Shown: piece after piece, positions 1 through 9,260 of the stretch
Layout: each line of letters opens with the position of its first letter
Numbering within the stretch: position 1 is the stretch's first letter
Assembly (NCBI GenBank): GCA_015068325.1
Contig: SVKQ01000021.1
Span: 62,001-126,000, forward strand
Origin: Oscillospiraceae bacterium
GTDB lineage: Bacteria; Bacillota; Clostridia; Oscillospirales; Oscillospiraceae
Direction: 5' to 3'
DNA length: 64,000 nucleotides
Translations under genes and position numbers: made by a program
Notes under the pieces: generated by a model
Seen by the model: only the letters and a program-made list of their open reading frames with translations
Told to the model about the DNA's origin: nothing
The model's database searches: none

Positions 1-452
1 TCCGGGCCCAGCACCGCCGCCACCGCCCGCTGCCGACGCGCGGCAAAGGTAACGCCGTCGTCCGCCGCATCGCACAGCGCAGCACGGTATTCCCCGCTGT
101 CCAGCGTGTCGGCCACCGCCGTCAGTTCCACCGCATCGGCACACTCGGCGCCGAAAGCCAGCGTGTCCACCACGCCGGTTTGACGCAGCACCTCCACGCC
201 GCCCCGGGCAAATCGCTCCGCCGTGGCGGCGGCCCAGGGGGTGGGGATCTCCAGCACTAAGTCGGCGCCGCAGCGCAGCGCCATCTCGGCCCGGGCCAGC
301 TTGCCGACCACCGCCGCCTCACCGCGCTGGACGAAGTGGCCGCTCATGGCGCATACGATGCCTTCATATCCCTGCTGGCGCAGCAGGTGCAGCATCCGCT
401 CGTGGCCCCTGTGAAGGGGATTGTATTCACATATTATACCGACAACCGCCAT
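1..452 (-). CDS. tmcAL: tRNA(Met) cytidine acetate ligase / nucleotidyltransferase family (YlbM/TmcAL), C-terminus outside window
   Basis: Minus-strand translation MAVVGIICEYNPLHKGHERMLHLLRQQGYEGIVCAMSGHFVQRGEAAVVGKLARAEMAL; GIICEYNPLHKGH and SGHFVQRGEPA-like motifs. Confidence 0.88.
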   Translation of the reverse strand, partial: MAVVGIICEYNPLHRGHERMLHLLRQQGYEGIVCAMSGHFVQRGEAAVVGKLARAEMALRCGADLVLEIPTPWAAATAERFARGGVEVLRQTGVVDTLAFGAECADAVELTAVADTLDSGEYRAALCDAADDGVTFAARRQRAVAAVLGP

Positions 453-659
453 GGCATTCTTCCCTGTTCCATTACAAAAGGTTACAATCTGCACACAAAC
501 CGGCCTGTGATACCCGCTGCCTTGGCGCTTTTGCCGCATAGTAACGGCATACCGTACAGAAAGGTATATTTTTATTATTATATCCGATTTTTGCGCTAAA
601 TGCAACTGCCCTTGACAGCGGCGCCCCGGGGCAGATAGAATACAAGCGAGGTGAGCGCC

Positions 660-833
660 ATGAACGGCAAATGCGAGAGCTGCAACTTCTATAATTATGA
701 TGAGGCCTTCGACAACTACATCTGCGAGATGGACCTGGATGAGGACGAGATGACCCGCTTTCTGGCGGGTCGTGCCGACGACTGCCCCTTCTGGCGGCCC
801 GGCGACGAATACCGCACCGCGCGGCGGCAGTAG
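660..833 (+). CDS. Small Cys-containing protein (DUF6472-like)
   Basis: MNGKCESCNFYNYDEAFDNYICEMDLDEDEM..CPFWRPGDEY; RBS gaggtgag upstream. Confidence 0.7.
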   Translation: MNGKCESCNFYNYDEAFDNYICEMDLDEDEMTRFLAGRADDCPFWRPGDEYRTARRQ

Positions 834-962
834 ACTGTTTGCCCAATGCCCGTGCTCCAGGCCCCGGAGAGGCAGGACAGCTACCTTGACGCGACGGGGG
901 TTTTCCGCTAAAATGAGGAGCAAACCGATATAAAATGCGTGTTCCAAGGAGGATCGGCACAG

Positions 963-2243
963 ATGGCGAGCGGATTTATCGACAAGGCCCGGATCACCTG
1001 CCGCGCCGGCAACGGCGGCAACGGTGCGGTGGCCTTTCACCGGGAGAAATATGTGGCCGCCGGCGGCCCGGACGGCGGCGACGGCGGCGACGGCGGCTCC
1101 ATCATCCTGCAGGTGGATGACAACATGTCCACCCTGATGGACTTCCGATACAAGCGCAAATACGTGGCCTCCAACGGCGTGGACGGCCAGGGCGGACGCA
1201 AGTCCGGCAAGGACGGCCAGAGCCTCATCATCCGCGTGCCCCGGGGCACGCTGGTGCGAGACGCCGAGACGAACGAGATCATCCGCGACATGTCCGGTGA
1301 TGAGCCCTTCGTCCTTTGCAAGGGCGGCCGGGGCGGCTGGGGCAACCAGCACTTCGCCACCCCCACCCGCCAGGTGCCCCGCTTCGCCAAGGCGGGACTG
1401 CCCGGCGAAACCCACGACGTGGTGCTGGAGCTGAAGCTGCTGGCCGACGTGGGGTTGGTGGGCTTCCCCAACGTGGGCAAATCCACCTTTTTGAGCGTGG
1501 TCAGCAAGGCGCACCCCAAGATCGCCAACTACCATTTTACCACCCTGTATCCTAACCTGGGCGTGGTGTATGTGGACGAGGGTATCAGCTTCGTCATGGC
1601 GGACATCCCAGGCATCATCGAGGGTGCCAGCGTGGGTGCCGGTCTGGGCCACGACTTCCTGCGCCACATCGACCGCTGCCGGTTGCTGGTGCACCTGGTG
1701 GATGTGTCCGGCAGCGAGGGCCGCGACCCCGTCGCAGATTTTGAGGCCATCAATGCCGAACTGCGGGAATATAACGCCGACCTAGCAGCCCGGCCCCAGA
1801 TCGTGGTGGCCAACAAGACCGATCTTCTGTACGATACCGCGCCGCTGGACGCGCTCCGCGCCCACGTGGAGGCACAGGGCTACGAGTTCTTTACCATGTC
1901 CGCCGCCACCCACCAGGGCACACGGGAGCTGGTGCAGTGCATCGGCCAGCGGCTGGCCGACCTGCCGCCGGTAGCAGTCTACGAGCCGGAGTACGTGCCC
2001 CGCATGCCGGAGGTGGACACCTCCGAGCCGCTGCATATCGAGCGTGAGGACAACACCTGGCTTGTGGAAGGTCCGTGGCTCCAGCGACTCATGGCCAACA
2101 TCAACTTCTCCGATTACGAGAGCCGCCTGTATTTCGACAAACAGCTCCGCGCCTCCGGCCTGTTCGACCGGCTGGAGCAAATGGGCATCCAGGACGGCGA
2201 CATCGTGTCCATGTACAACCTGGAATTTGAATACCAGCGCTGA
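963..2243 (+). CDS. obgE: GTPase ObgE/CgtA
   Basis: Obg fold GGxGG repeats, GLVGFPNVGKSTFLS, DIPGIIEGA, NKTD, C-terminal OCT domain. Confidence 0.97.
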   Translation: MASGFIDKARITCRAGNGGNGAVAFHREKYVAAGGPDGGDGGDGGSIILQVDDNMSTLMDFRYKRKYVASNGVDGQGGRKSGKDGQSLIIRVPRGTLVRDAETNEIIRDMSGDEPFVLCKGGRGGWGNQHFATPTRQVPRFAKAGLPGETHDVVLELKLLADVGLVGFPNVGKSTFLSVVSKAHPKIANYHFTTLYPNLGVVYVDEGISFVMADIPGIIEGASVGAGLGHDFLRHIDRCRLLVHLVDVSGSEGRDPVADFEAINAELREYNADLAARPQIVVANKTDLLYDTAPLDALRAHVEAQGYEFFTMSAATHQGTRELVQCIGQRLADLPPVAVYEPEYVPRMPEVDTSEPLHIEREDNTWLVEGPWLQRLMANINFSDYESRLYFDKQLRASGLFDRLEQMGIQDGDIVSMYNLEFEYQR

Positions 2244-2250
2244 CTCTTAT

Positions 2251-2294
2251 GCAAAAAGAGCCGGACCGCCTGTAAACGGTCCGGCTCTTTTTGC
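2251..2294 (+). terminator. Intrinsic terminator after obgE
   Basis: GCAAAAAGAGCCGGACCG-cctgtaaa-CGGTCCGGCTCTTTTTGC. Confidence 0.9.
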
Positions 2295-2345
2295 ATATTT
2301 TCGCATACCCGGTCCACACTACGGTGTGAAAGGAGTGCAGGAACC

Positions 2346-2522
2346 ATGTACTGTCACGATCTCACTGAGCTGCTCAATCGGGATGCCGCCGCCTACACCT
2401 ATTTTTACTCCCTCTCACCCAAGACCCAGGCCCTTCTGCAGGGCCGCGACATCCGCACGCTGGACGAGCTGCACCGAGCTGCAGAGGAACTGCGCGTGCG
2501 CCGCCGTCCCGATGTTTTTTGA
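2346..2522 (+). CDS. Small hypothetical protein (58 aa)
   Basis: MYCHDLTELLNRDAAAYTYFYSLSPKTQALLQGRDIRTLDELHRAAEELRVRRRPDVF*; RBS aaaggag upstream. Confidence 0.55.
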   Translation: MYCHDLTELLNRDAAAYTYFYSLSPKTQALLQGRDIRTLDELHRAAEELRVRRRPDVF

Positions 2523-2548
2523 GAGGCCGGCCAGTCAAAATCCTTATA

Positions 2549-2634
2549 TTAGCTATAACTAACTTTTTTCTGAAAACCCCTTGACAAACAAAAAAACTGT
2601 GGTATCATCATATCAAAAGTTAGCATTAGCTAAC
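2549..2634 (+). promoter_or_regulatory. Promoter flanked by two DtxR-like boxes
   Basis: TTAGCTATAACTAA (2549-2562), TTGACA (2581) -16 nt- TATCAT, GTTAGC-ATTA-GCTAAC (2619-2634). Confidence 0.6.
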
Positions 2635-2658
2635 TGCTTTCAGGGGAGGGGCGCCGCT

Positions 2659-3213
2659 GTGTCGGAGGAGCTGATCATACGCTGCGCCGCCCCTACGCTG
2701 GCGGGGCTGAAAACAGGGAGCCTGTTCTCCTGCCGCTTCGACTCTCTTCATCAACTCCACCGGGAGATTCGGGACGTCAACCGCCGTGTGGCGGGAAAGG
2801 GGCTACGGCTGCTGCCGTTGCGTGTCACGGACGACACCGCGCTACTCTACCTCTACCGCCCCCTGTATCTGCAGCGGGATCTGGAGAACGACGAAGCGCG
2901 AAAGCTGCTGGCGGAGACGGGCTACGACGATCTCCGCCCCGGCCGGTGCCTGCCCCACCTGCTGCAGCGATTTCGCGGCGGCGGCGACTTCCCCCACGAA
3001 GTCGGGCTGTTCCTCAGCTATCCGCCGGAGGATGTGCGGGGCTTCATCCGCAACAAGGGCCGCCACTGCAAGTGCGCGGGCTGTTGGAAGGTCTACGGCG
3101 ATCCAGAGCAGGCGCGCCGCCGTTTCGAGGGCTATCACCGCTGTACAGAGGACTGCTGCCGGCAATACGCTATGGGCGTGTCCCTGGACGAACTGCTGGT
3201 ATCTGTATCATAA
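2659..3213 (+). CDS. DUF3793 family protein
   Basis: GTG start after AGGGGAGGGG; HEVGLFLSYPPEDVRGFIRNKGRHCKCAGCWKVYGD typical of the family, next to flavodoxin. Confidence 0.85.
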   Translation: MSEELIIRCAAPTLAGLKTGSLFSCRFDSLHQLHREIRDVNRRVAGKGLRLLPLRVTDDTALLYLYRPLYLQRDLENDEARKLLAETGYDDLRPGRCLPHLLQRFRGGGDFPHEVGLFLSYPPEDVRGFIRNKGRHCKCAGCWKVYGDPEQARRRFEGYHRCTEDCCRQYAMGVSLDELLVSVS

Positions 3214-3253
3214 CGTATTCCAAACGCCGAACACATAGAAAGGAAACAAAGCC

Positions 3254-3676
3254 ATGAAAAAAGTTGCGATCGTCTATTGGAGCGGCACCGGCAACACGGA
3301 GCAGATGGCGCAGGCTGTGGCGGAGGGTGCCCGCAGCGCCGGCGCCGAGGCCACGCTGCTGACCCCCGCCGACTTCGACAGCTCCCAGGTTAGCCGGTTC
3401 GACGCCTTTGCCTTCGGCTGTCCCGCCATGGGAAACGAGGTGCTGGAGGAGTTGGATTTTGAGCCCATGTTCACCGGTTGTACCGGCGCGCTGGGCTTCC
3501 GGCCCATCGCCCTGTTCGGCTCCTACGGCTGGGGCGACGGCGAGTGGATGCGCAGTTGGGAGCGCACCTGTGAGGACGCCGGACTCAACCGCGTCCATGA
3601 CAGCGTGATCTGCTGCGAGGCTCCCGACGACGAGGCGCTGGCCGCCTGCCGCGATCTGGGTGCCGCCTTGGCGTGA
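3254..3676 (+). CDS. Flavodoxin
   Basis: MKKVAIVYWSGTGNTEQMAQ FMN-binding motif; small acidic protein. Confidence 0.93.
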   Translation: MKKVAIVYWSGTGNTEQMAQAVAEGARSAGAEATLLTPADFDSSQVSRFDAFAFGCPAMGNEVLEELDFEPMFTGCTGALGFRPIALFGSYGWGDGEWMRSWERTCEDAGLNRVHDSVICCEAPDDEALAACRDLGAALA

Positions 3677-3786
3677 CGCCTGCTTACCTTACTAATCCTC
3701 ATCTTTCCTACCAATAGGCAGACGGCCGCTCCCTCCGGGGGGCGGCCGTCTGCCGCAGCGTGACGAGAAAGCTCTGTCTGCGGCTT

Positions 3787-3815
3787 GAGGCGCCCTGCCA
3801 TCTGGCAGGGCGCCT
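3787..3815. terminator. Terminator hairpin
   Basis: GGCGCCCTGCC-atct-GGCAGGGCGCCTTTCT. Confidence 0.65.
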
Positions 3816-3837
3816 TTCTGTGTTCGTCTGTTTCTGT

Positions 3838-4476
3838 TTACAGCTCGCGCCGCCGGTACAGTCGGATCGACACCAGCCATGACACGGCGTAGCCGACCGC
3901 CGCGGCCGCCAGCAGTACTGCCGCCAAAGCGCCGGCGGACAGCATCGGCTGTCCGGCCGTCAGCTCCAGCAGCCTGTCGGACAACGTCAGACTGCTGACG
4001 CAGAAGAGAAATACCATGCCGAAGTTGATGATGCGACCCTTCTCCACGCCGAAGTGCAGCATCAGCGGCAGCGTGACGGAGGGTGCCAGCAGGGACAGGC
4101 AGAGCAGCAGCGCCATCTGCAGCAGCAACGCCTCCGGCGCCGCTGCCGTGCCACGTAGCACGCGGGCCAGAGTTGTCGCCAGCCACAGCACCCAAACGCA
4201 GCCTACTGCACACAAGCCCACCACATACTTGGCCGACACCAGCTGGGCGCGGGTATAGGGCAGCGTACCACTGTATACGCTCCACTTGCTCTGCTCGTCA
4301 TAAGACAGCAGTGTGCCGGGGAGCATCCCGGCGATCAGGCCGGGATAGAAGGTGAAGAACAGGTTCTCCCGCTCCATCGGCAGCAGGGAGACGACCGAAA
4401 ATATTACCACCAGCAGCAAGTATATGCGGCAGTGCTTTGCGGCCACGTACCATTCCTTTCGCAGCAGTCCTCTCAT
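3838..4476 (-). CDS. ABC-2 type transporter permease
   Basis: Multi-TM protein, translated directly downstream of the ABC ATPase. Confidence 0.75.
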   Translation of the reverse strand: MRGLLRKEWYVAAKHCRIYLLLVVIFSVVSLLPMERENLFFTFYPGLIAGMLPGTLLSYDEQSKWSVYSGTLPYTRAQLVSAKYVVGLCAVGCVWVLWLATTLARVLRGTAAAPEALLLQMALLLCLSLLAPSVTLPLMLHFGVEKGRIINFGMVFLFCVSSLTLSDRLLELTAGQPMLSAGALAAVLLAAAAVGYAVSWLVSIRLYRRREL

Positions 4477-4477
4477 G

Positions 4478-5320
4478 TCACCTCTCCCCTTTCACCATGT
4501 ATACGAACAGCTCCTCGATGGTCACAGGCCCCAGGAACAGCCCCTCCGGTACGGCGCGGCGCAGCACGATGGCCTCCGCGCCGTAGCTGTTCTCCCGCCG
4601 GTGCAGGATGGCGTCCTGATCCAGCGCCGCCAGCTGCTGCGGCGTGCAGCGGACCATGCCGTACTCCTCCAGCAGACGGTCCTTCTCCTCGCACAGCAGC
4701 AGCCTGCCCCTGTGGAGGAAGGCGATGTAGTCACAGATGCGCTCCAGATCGCTGACGATGTGGGAGGAGAGCAGCACGGAGTGCCCCTCATCCCGGGTGA
4801 ACTCCTCCAGCATCTCCACCACCTGATCCCGCACCACCGGATCCAGCCCGCTGGTGGCCTCGTCCAGCAACAGAAGCTTCGGGTGGTGGGACAGGGCAAT
4901 GGCGATGCCCAGCTTCATGCGGTTACCGCGGGAGAGGTCCCTGAAGGCCTTGTCCGCGGGAATGTCCAGCGAGCGCAGATATCCCTCATAGGCCGCGCCG
5001 TCCCAGCTGCGGAAGGTGCCGGCCATGACCTTGCCGGCCTGCACCGCCGTCAAGCAGTCCGGCAGGCCCACATCGTCCAGCACCACACCCATCTCCTCCT
5101 TGATGAGATGGATGTTCCGGCCGTTGTCCCGGCCCAGGATGGTGACGGTGCCGCCATCCTTGTGCAGCATATCCAGAATCAGCTTGATGGTGGTGCTCTT
5201 GCCGGCGCCGTTTTCGCCGATGAGGCCCAGGATGCAGCCGCCCGGCAGCGTCAGGTCCAACCCCTCCAGCCGGAAGCCCGGAAACGATTTGGTCAGTCCT
5301 CTGATCTCCAGTGCGTTCAT
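4478..5320 (-). CDS. ABC transporter ATP-binding protein
   Basis: Walker A GENGAGKSTTIK, signature LSRGNRMKLGIAIALSHHPKLLLLDEATSGLD. Confidence 0.93.
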   Translation of the reverse strand: MNALEIRGLTKSFPGFRLEGLDLTLPGGCILGLIGENGAGKSTTIKLILDMLHKDGGTVTILGRDNGRNIHLIKEEMGVVLDDVGLPDCLTAVQAGKVMAGTFRSWDGAAYEGYLRSLDIPADKAFRDLSRGNRMKLGIAIALSHHPKLLLLDEATSGLDPVVRDQVVEMLEEFTRDEGHSVLLSSHIVSDLERICDYIAFLHRGRLLLCEEKDRLLEEYGMVRCTPQQLAALDQDAILHRRENSYGAEAIVLRRAVPEGLFLGPVTIEELFVYMVKGER

Positions 5321-5694
5321 TGATACTCCTCCAGTCCGAATTCCACCATGGACAGCACATCCTGCCGGGTCAACCGGCAGGCGGCCGCCAGGCGGGCGAT
5401 CTCGTCGATATGCTCCTCGATCCTCTTCAGGTTCTCCTCCCGGATCAGCTCCACATTTTTGGCGGCCACGAAGCACCCCTTGCCGGGGATGGTGTAGAGA
5501 AAGCCCTCCTTCTCCAGTTCCTCATAGGCCCGCTTGGTGGTGATGAAGCTGATGCGAAGATCCTTGGCCAGCCCCCGGATGGAGGGCAGCATATCGTCCT
5601 CCCGTAGCTCGCCGCCCAGGATCTGGCCCTTGATCTGGGTGTAGATCTGGTCGTAGATCGGAGTGCCGTTTCTGTTGTCGATGAAGATAGTCAC
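5317..5694 (-). CDS. GntR family transcriptional regulator (YtrA subfamily)
   Basis: TPIYDQIYTQIKGQILGGELREDDMLPSIRGLAKDLRIS wHTH; short C-terminus; 4-nt overlap with ABC gene. Confidence 0.92.
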   Translation of the reverse strand: MTIFIDNRNGTPIYDQIYTQIKGQILGGELREDDMLPSIRGLAKDLRISFITTKRAYEELEKEGFLYTIPGKGCFVAAKNVELIREENLKRIEEHIDEIARLAAACRLTRQDVLSMVEFGLEEYQ

Positions 5695-5713
5695 GCCGTC
5701 ACCTCTCTGTTGT

Positions 5714-5755
5714 CTGTATCAACTGTATATGTCGTATTATATACAGTTGATACAG
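5714..5755 (-). promoter_or_regulatory. GntR autoregulatory operator over a sigma-A promoter
   Basis: Perfect 17-bp inverted repeat CTGTATCAACTGTATAT-N8-ATATACAGTTGATACAG; minus-strand TTGACA (5763-5758) -16- TATAAT (5741-5736). Confidence 0.85.
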
Positions 5756-5798
5756 TTTGTCAATCCCCCTCGCGAAAACTTTCGCTCTCCGGCGCAAA

Positions 5799-5833
5799 AA
5801 AAAACGGCGTGACCTGTTGGTCACACCGTTTTT
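5799..5833. terminator. Bidirectional terminator after rpmA
   Basis: AAAACGGCGTGAC-ctgttg-GTCACACCGTTTTT. Confidence 0.85.
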
Positions 5834-5845
5834 CCGGTTTGGTTT

Positions 5846-6127
5846 TTACTCGGCGGGGTAAACAGAGACCTGCTTGCGGTCCTTGCCCAGGCGCTCGAAG
5901 CGCACCACGCCGTCCGCCTTGGCGAAGAGCGTATCGTCGGTGCCGATGCCCACGTTCTTGCCGGGGTGGATGTGGGTGCCGCGCTGGCGAACCAGGATAT
6001 TGCCGGCCAGGACCCGCTGCCCGTCGGCGCGCTTGGGGCCAAGGCGCTTGGACTCGGAATCACGGCCGTTCTTGGTGGAGCCCATACCTTTTTTATGGGC
6101 GAAGAACTGCAGACCAATATACAGCAT
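5846..6127 (-). CDS. rpmA: 50S ribosomal protein L27 with cleavable N-terminal extension
   Basis: [37 protein letters not shown]... Confidence 0.98.
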   Translation of the reverse strand: MLYIGLQFFAHKKGMGSTKNGRDSESKRLGPKRADGQRVLAGNILVRQRGTHIHPGKNVGIGTDDTLFAKADGVVRFERLGKDRKQVSVYPAE

Positions 6128-6174
6128 GTGTCAGTACCATCCTTTCTGTAAGATGATCGAGGAAACAGGAGGGA

Positions 6175-6504
6175 TCAAGCCTCCATCACTTCGATGTTGT
6201 CCGGATACTCGTCGTGAAGGGTCGCCAGATAGACCATCATACCCGTCAGTATCGCCTGACAGGTAGCTTCCGCCGTCTGAGAGAGCCCTCCCGGCAGGCG
6301 GAAAGCGATGGAACCCGTTTCTTCGTCGACTTTCACCGAGGCACACAGCCCCATCACGTCGTTGACGGTGGCCTCGACAAGGCGCACCGCACTGGTGATG
6401 GCCGCGCAGACGATGTCCTCGCCCGCTGCGGCATAGCCGCTGTGGCCGGTCGCATCAAATCCGTTGATGCGCGCTTCCTCCGTGAGGAACGTTACGGTCG
6501 TCAT
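6175..6504 (-). CDS. prp: Ribosomal-processing cysteine protease Prp
   Basis: GFDATGHSGYAAAGEDIVCAAITSAVRL; lies between L21 and L27 as in Firmicutes. Confidence 0.95.
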   Translation of the reverse strand: MTTVTFLTEEARINGFDATGHSGYAAAGEDIVCAAITSAVRLVEATVNDVMGLCASVKVDEETGSIAFRLPGGLSQTAEATCQAILTGMMVYLATLHDEYPDNIEVMEA

Positions 6505-6513
6505 GCTTGTCCC

Positions 6514-6825
6514 TTAGAAGGAGATCTTGCCGATCTCGACCTTGGTATAGGGCTGACGATGGCCCTGACGCTTGCGGTAGCCCTTCTTGGGGGTGTACTT
6601 GAACACGCGGATCTTCTTGCCCTTGCCGTTCTTGACGACCTTGGCATCCACCTTCGCACCCTCCACCACGGGAGTGCCGAATCTGGTGTTCTCGCCGTCC
6701 ACGATGGCCAGGACCCGGTCGAACACCACGTCCTCACCGGCCTCCGCGTCCAGCTTCTCGATAAACAGCGTGTCGCCCTCAGAGACGTTGTACTGCTTAC
6801 CACCGGTCACGATGATTGCCTGCAT
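6514..6825 (-). CDS. rplU: 50S ribosomal protein L21
   Basis: [25 protein letters not shown]...[23 protein letters not shown]. Confidence 0.98.
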   Translation of the reverse strand: MQAIIVTGGKQYNVSEGDTLFIEKLDAEAGEDVVFDRVLAIVDGENTRFGTPVVEGAKVDAKVVKNGKGKKIRVFKYTPKKGYRKRQGHRQPYTKVEIGKISF

Positions 6826-6914
6826 ACCTTGCTGCACCTGCCTTTCCTTTATCACGGACTCGCTGTCGGGGGCGTCCGAATCGCCGTTCGGCCCTTTGTG
6901 CCCATTCAAAGCGG
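6826..6914 (-). ncRNA. Candidate ribosomal protein L21 leader
   Basis: About 90-nt structured 5' UTR (GGGCACAAAGGGCCGAACGGCGATTCGGACGCCC..) between promoter TTGACA-17-TAAACT and rplU. Confidence 0.55.
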
Positions 6915-6987
6915 CTTATACAGTTTATCAGCGCCTTTCCACCTTGTCAACAGAAATTTTCCGCTTTTCTGCTGTTTTTTGCATTTT

Positions 6988-7821
6988 TCAGTACAGACGC
7001 TGCTTTTTGGCGATGACCTCCCCGTCCACCAGGATGCTCTGGCGACCGCTGGGGCTGAAGGACGTAGCGATCTCACGGCCGTCCACCACGGCGGATATGG
7101 TGTACTCCGTCTCGATGACCCCCTCCTGCCGGCCGTAGACCCGGCCGTCAATGACCAGCTCGGTGAGGCCGCGGCTGCGCAGCGTCTGGATGTGGTGGCC
7201 GCCGCAGTCGGCCTCCACCAGCACCCGGGCCTTCTCCGCCGGCAGGCCGATGGGGCGGCTGTCCGGTCTCAGTCCATCATACCCGCTCTGCGGCGCGGTG
7301 TCGGTCATATCATAAAAGTCGCTGTCTCCTGTGCCGCTGCGCGTCGGCGGAGCGTCCCACGGCTCCCGCTGCTCCGGTGCCTTTTCCGTGGTCTGCGCGC
7401 TCTTTCCGGCGGCAAAGCCCAGGAGCAGCGACACCAGAACGAAGACGTGGAACAACAGGTCCATGAACAGGTCCCCGGCACCCAGCTGCAGCAGATCGCT
7501 GACCACGATGCCTGTGTCGACCAGAAACAGCAGCGCCGCCAGCAGCAGCCAGATCCGCTGCTTTTTGGACAGCAACCAGCACACCAGATAAACCGCCAGG
7601 ATGGCCAGCGCGATCAGGGCACCCCGGACCAGCGCGCCGGTGCCGCCGGTGAACGCAAAGACCATCCGGCCCTTCAGCGCCTCGATATACGCCAGGTAAT
7701 TGGAAAACAGAAAGTAGGTGTTGCTGCCCACCAGGGCCAGCACGGTATTCACCGCGCCGAAGATTACCACCGCCAGCAGGCTGCTGCGGCCCGAGCTGTA
7801 CCGCCGTGTCTTTTTGTCCAT
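6988..7821 (-). CDS. Membrane protein of unknown function
   Basis: Four predicted TM segments then soluble C-terminal domain (LVEADCGGHHIQTLRSRGLTELVIDGRVYGRQEG). Confidence 0.65.
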   Translation of the reverse strand: MDKKTRRYSSGRSSLLAVVIFGAVNTVLALVGSNTYFLFSNYLAYIEALKGRMVFAFTGGTGALVRGALIALAILAVYLVCWLLSKKQRIWLLLAALLFLVDTGIVVSDLLQLGAGDLFMDLLFHVFVLVSLLLGFAAGKSAQTTEKAPEQREPWDAPPTRSGTGDSDFYDMTDTAPQSGYDGLRPDSRPIGLPAEKARVLVEADCGGHHIQTLRSRGLTELVIDGRVYGRQEGVIETEYTISAVVDGREIATSFSPSGRQSILVDGEVIAKKQRLY

Positions 7822-8013
7822 ATATCTCTCCCCTTTGCGGTGCAGAGTTTTTCTTTCTTTATCAATTATAGTTTTCGGTTCCGCCCGCGTCAATGTGCTC
7901 CGCCGTTTTTTTTGACAGTTTGCCCGACGGAGTTGCATTCGCCCTCCCTTTGTGATATATAAAAGGATACACGCCGCAGAGGGCGAAGCATTTTTTCAAG
8001 CGGGAGGTCAGCC

Positions 8014-8715
8014 ATGACGTACGCCGTCAGTGATATACACGGTTGCTGTGATACCTGGCTGCAGGCGCTGGATGTAATCCGCTTTTCCGACGATGACACC
8101 CTGTATGTGCTGGGCGACATGGTGGACCGGGGTCCCGCCCCCATCCGCCTGCTGCAGGACATGATGGCCCGGCCCAACGTGATCCCCCTGCTGGGCAACC
8201 ACGAGTATATGGCTGCCACGGTGCTGCAGAAGCTGCTAGTGGAAGTCACCGCCGACAACGTCGCCTCCCATCTCACCGCCGACGACCTGCGGGGCTGCGC
8301 CATCTGGATAGCAAACGGCGGACAGACCACGCTGGAGGAGCTGCGCCGCCTGCCCCGCAAAGCGCAGCGCGACGTGCTGGACTACCTGGTCGAGTGCTCC
8401 CTCTGCGAGGAGATCACAGCGGGCGGGCACGACTACGTGTTGGTCCACGCCGGCTTCTCCCCCTATGTCCCCGGCCGGTCTCCCGCGGACTACGGTCCGG
8501 AGGCCACCCTCTTCACCCCGCCGGAGGAGGGGCGTGTCTACTTCCCCGGCCGCTGGCTGGTCACCGGTCATATCCCCACCGCCGCCGGTCGTATCTTCCG
8601 TAAAGGGAATCACCTTTCCATCGATTGCGGCTGCGTATTTGGCGGCCATCTGGCTGTGCTGCGGCTGGAGGACCAGCAGGTATTCTATATACCGGGTCCG
8701 CAAGGAGTCCGCTGA
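8014..8715 (+). CDS. Metallophosphoesterase, Ser/Thr protein phosphatase-like
   Basis: SDIHGCCDTW, LGDMVDRGP, LLGNHEYM metallophosphatase motifs. Confidence 0.92.
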   Translation: MTYAVSDIHGCCDTWLQALDVIRFSDDDTLYVLGDMVDRGPAPIRLLQDMMARPNVIPLLGNHEYMAATVLQKLLVEVTADNVASHLTADDLRGCAIWIANGGQTTLEELRRLPRKAQRDVLDYLVECSLCEEITAGGHDYVLVHAGFSPYVPGRSPADYGPEATLFTPPEEGRVYFPGRWLVTGHIPTAAGRIFRKGNHLSIDCGCVFGGHLAVLRLEDQQVFYIPGPQGVR

Positions 8716-8738
8716 ACTCATGCAGAGGAGGTTTTCAC

Positions 8739-9206
8739 ATGCTTGTCCGACGCGCCTGTGAGGCGGATATCCCCGCCGTGCTGCGATTGCTGGTGCAGGT
8801 GAACATGGTGCACCACACCATCCGGCCGGATCTGTTCCGGGGGCCCACCACCAAATACAACGCAGATGACCTGCGCACTCTGTTCCGCGACGACAGCCAG
8901 CCCGTCTTTGTGGCGGCGGACGAGGGCGGGACCGTACTGGGCCACTGCTTCTGCCAGCTGCAGCAGCGAGACGCCCCCATCTTCACCCCGGTCAGGACGT
9001 TGTACATCGACGACATCTGCGTGGATGAGGCTGCCCGGAACCGCGGCGTGGGCCGCACTCTCTACGATCACGCCGCGGACTTTGCCCGCGCCGCCGGATG
9101 CTGCAACGTGACGCTGAACGTGTGGGCCGGCAACGAGGCCGCCCGATCGTTCTATGAGGGCTGCGGCATGACTGTGCAGCGGGTCACCATGGAGCAGATC
9201 CTGTAA
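8739..9206 (+). CDS. GNAT family N-acetyltransferase
   Basis: LYIDDICVDEAARNRGVGRTLYDHAADFA acetyl-CoA motif A; RBS gaggagg. Confidence 0.92.
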   Translation: MLVRRACEADIPAVLRLLVQVNMVHHTIRPDLFRGPTTKYNADDLRTLFRDDSQPVFVAADEGGTVLGHCFCQLQQRDAPIFTPVRTLYIDDICVDEAARNRGVGRTLYDHAADFARAAGCCNVTLNVWAGNEAARSFYEGCGMTVQRVTMEQIL

Positions 9207-9224
9207 GGTTAAACTTTTACAATA

Positions 9225-9260
9225 AAAAGGCACGGGAGAGTGACTCTCCCGTGCCTTTTT
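9225..9260. terminator. Bidirectional terminator
   Basis: AAAAAGGCACGGGAGAG-tga-CTCTCCCGTGCCTTTTT. Confidence 0.9.

Noticed and set aside
6214-7962. 582-aa plus-strand ORF
   Set aside because: Antisense to prp, rplU and a membrane-protein gene; shadow ORF.
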